In this document: in pieces, positions 63,438 through 64,000 of the stretch | Numbering within the stretch: position 1 is the first letter of the stretch | Layout of the letters: each line of letters begins with the position of its first letter | Assembly (NCBI RefSeq): GCF_012910715.1 | Contig: NZ_JABBHF010000011.1 | Span: forward strand, 148,551 to 212,550 | Reading direction: 5' to 3' | Origin: Flavivirga algicola | GTDB lineage: Bacteria > Bacteroidota > Bacteroidia > Flavobacteriales > Flavobacteriaceae | DNA length: 64,000 nt | The notes under the pieces: model-generated | Seen by the model: only the letters and a program-made list of their open reading frames with translations | What the model was told of the DNA's origin: nothing | The model's database searches: none | Position numbers and translations under genes: made by a program

Positions 63438-64000
63438 TTAGTCAGATTCCCAATTACTAAGATCTTGGTTAAAACTTGTAGCTTGATAAAACATGCTTTC
63501 CATATTGGTCACCTTAGCCACATTCCAATTACCAATATCTTGATTAAAACTTGTAGCTTGATTAAACATGTCTTCCATATTGGTCACCTTAGCCACATTC
63601 CAATCACCAATATCTTGATTAAAACTTCTAGCTCTATAAAACATGTAACTCATATCAGTCACGTTAGCCACATTCCAATTACCAATATCTTGATTAAAAC
63701 TTGTAGCTTGATTAAACATGCCATACATATCAGTCACCTTAGCCACATTCCAATTATCAATATCTTGATTAAAATCTGTAGCTTGATAAAACATGCCTAC
63801 CATATTGGTCACCTTAGCCACATTCCAATTACCAATAGCTTGATTAAAACTTATAGCTCCATAAAACATAGCTTCCATATTGGTCACCTTAGCGACATTC
63901 CAATCACCAATATCTTGATTAAAATTTGAAGCTACAGCAAACATGTAGCTCATATCTGTCACGTTAGATAGATCTGGACGGTCTGTTGCGTTTCCTATTA
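63438..64000 (-). CDS. BspA-family (DUF285) repeat surface protein, partial
   Basis: The frame is open to the right edge (NATDRPDLSNVTDMSYMF at the window end), so the N-terminus lies outside. Seven consecutive 25-residue repeats are visible, consensus VTNMxxMFxxAxSFNQDIGNWNVAK (two pieces here: VTNMxxMF and SFNQDIGNWNVAK). This is the DUF285/BspA leucine-rich-like repeat of bacterial surface adhesins. At the DNA level the units are near-identical 75-bp tandem repeats. The frame ends at SFNQDLSNWESD without a C-terminal sorting domain, apparently after a frameshift. Confidence 0.9.
   Translation of the reverse strand, partial: IGNATDRPDLSNVTDMSYMFAVASNFNQDIGDWNVAKVTNMEAMFYGAISFNQAIGNWNVAKVTNMVGMFYQATDFNQDIDNWNVAKVTDMYGMFNQATSFNQDIGNWNVANVTDMSYMFYRARSFNQDIGDWNVAKVTNMEDMFNQATSFNQDIGNWNVAKVTNMESMFYQATSFNQDLSNWESD
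63462..63950 (-). repeat. 75-bp tandem repeat array encoding DUF285 units
   Basis: About seven tandem 75-bp units, each containing the plus-strand word CCAATATCTTGATTAAAACT or a close variant; variation is concentrated in the codons between MF and FNQD. Such arrays are prone to slippage and recombination, which may explain the decay at the 3' end. Confidence 0.85.

Noticed and set aside
63393..63929. Plus-strand open frame of 178 codons with 25-residue repeats through the BspA-type array
   Set aside because: It is the antisense shadow of the repeat array: the repeat period is the same, and the minus-strand frame has the recognisable DUF285 consensus.
63462..63950. Tandem repeats suggesting a CRISPR array
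   Set aside because: The units are 75-bp repeats with no unique spacers between conserved short repeats, and they encode DUF285 units in one frame.

Overview
This window is chromosomal DNA of a marine-type flavobacterium (Bacteroidota, family Flavobacteriaceae). The support is its low G+C content, families largely confined to that group (DUF6427, DUF6341, DUF4837, a type IX secretion C-terminal domain, a FecI/FecR/TonB-receptor triplet), several Bacteroidota-style TAnnTTTG -7 promoter elements, and GlnRS and folB neighbours typical of flavobacteria. No intact insertion sequence, prophage, CRISPR array or rRNA operon was found. There is one tRNA gene, tRNA-Cys.

Layout. (1) 1-3603: housekeeping block with a partial DUF4254 gene, upp, DUF6427, DUF6341 and purD. 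(2) 3815-7388, plus strand: three overlapping genes encoding a CapK/PaaK-like adenylate-forming enzyme, a UDP-GlcNAc 2-epimerase and a glycosyltransferase. (3) 7385-30907, minus strand: a cell-surface polysaccharide locus of about 23 kb. It is read from a DUF6909-like gene and a Wzz-like gene through nucleotide-sugar genes (rfbC, truncated rfbD, gmd, fcl, wecC, wecB, ugd, UDP-xylose synthase), a Wzx flippase, two polymerase/ligase-type membrane proteins and several glycosyltransferases, to a WcaJ-type initiating transferase. The predicted precursor pool is GDP-L-fucose, UDP-ManNAc/ManNAcA, UDP-glucuronate and UDP-xylose. The dTDP-rhamnose branch is decaying: rfbB and rfbA survive only as a fused deletion scar and rfbD has lost its C-terminus. 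A broken AAA/DUF4143 gene also sits inside the locus.

(4) 30938-41247: conserved core genes for a GH3-family protein, an M23 peptidase, tatA, DUF4837, a LysM lytic transglycosylase, an SH3 protein, pgk, DUF2652 and holB. (5) 41251-47387: an ECF sigma / FecR / TonB receptor system facing a type IX secreted beta-propeller-like repeat protein. Two copies of a spaced 34-nt motif, one before fecR and one on the opposite strand ahead of the secreted-protein side, are good candidates for the promoter of this sigma factor. (6) 47655-53804: rnr, ybjQ-like, DUF2807, an MFS transporter, an AraC regulator and RidA.

(7) 53818-57813: accessory-looking stretch of small genes: a secreted unknown, an Imm11/DUF1629-like orphan, a frameshifted remnant, a small membrane protein, a HAD phosphatase, a P-loop protein and an SRPBCC protein. 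It includes a relatively GC-rich structured non-coding segment. (8) 57883-64000: a secreted unknown, a GNAT protein, DUF1761, glnS, a zinc ribbon protein, folB and tRNA-Cys. At the right edge is a BspA/DUF285-type 25-residue repeat surface protein whose 3' end has decayed by frameshifts.
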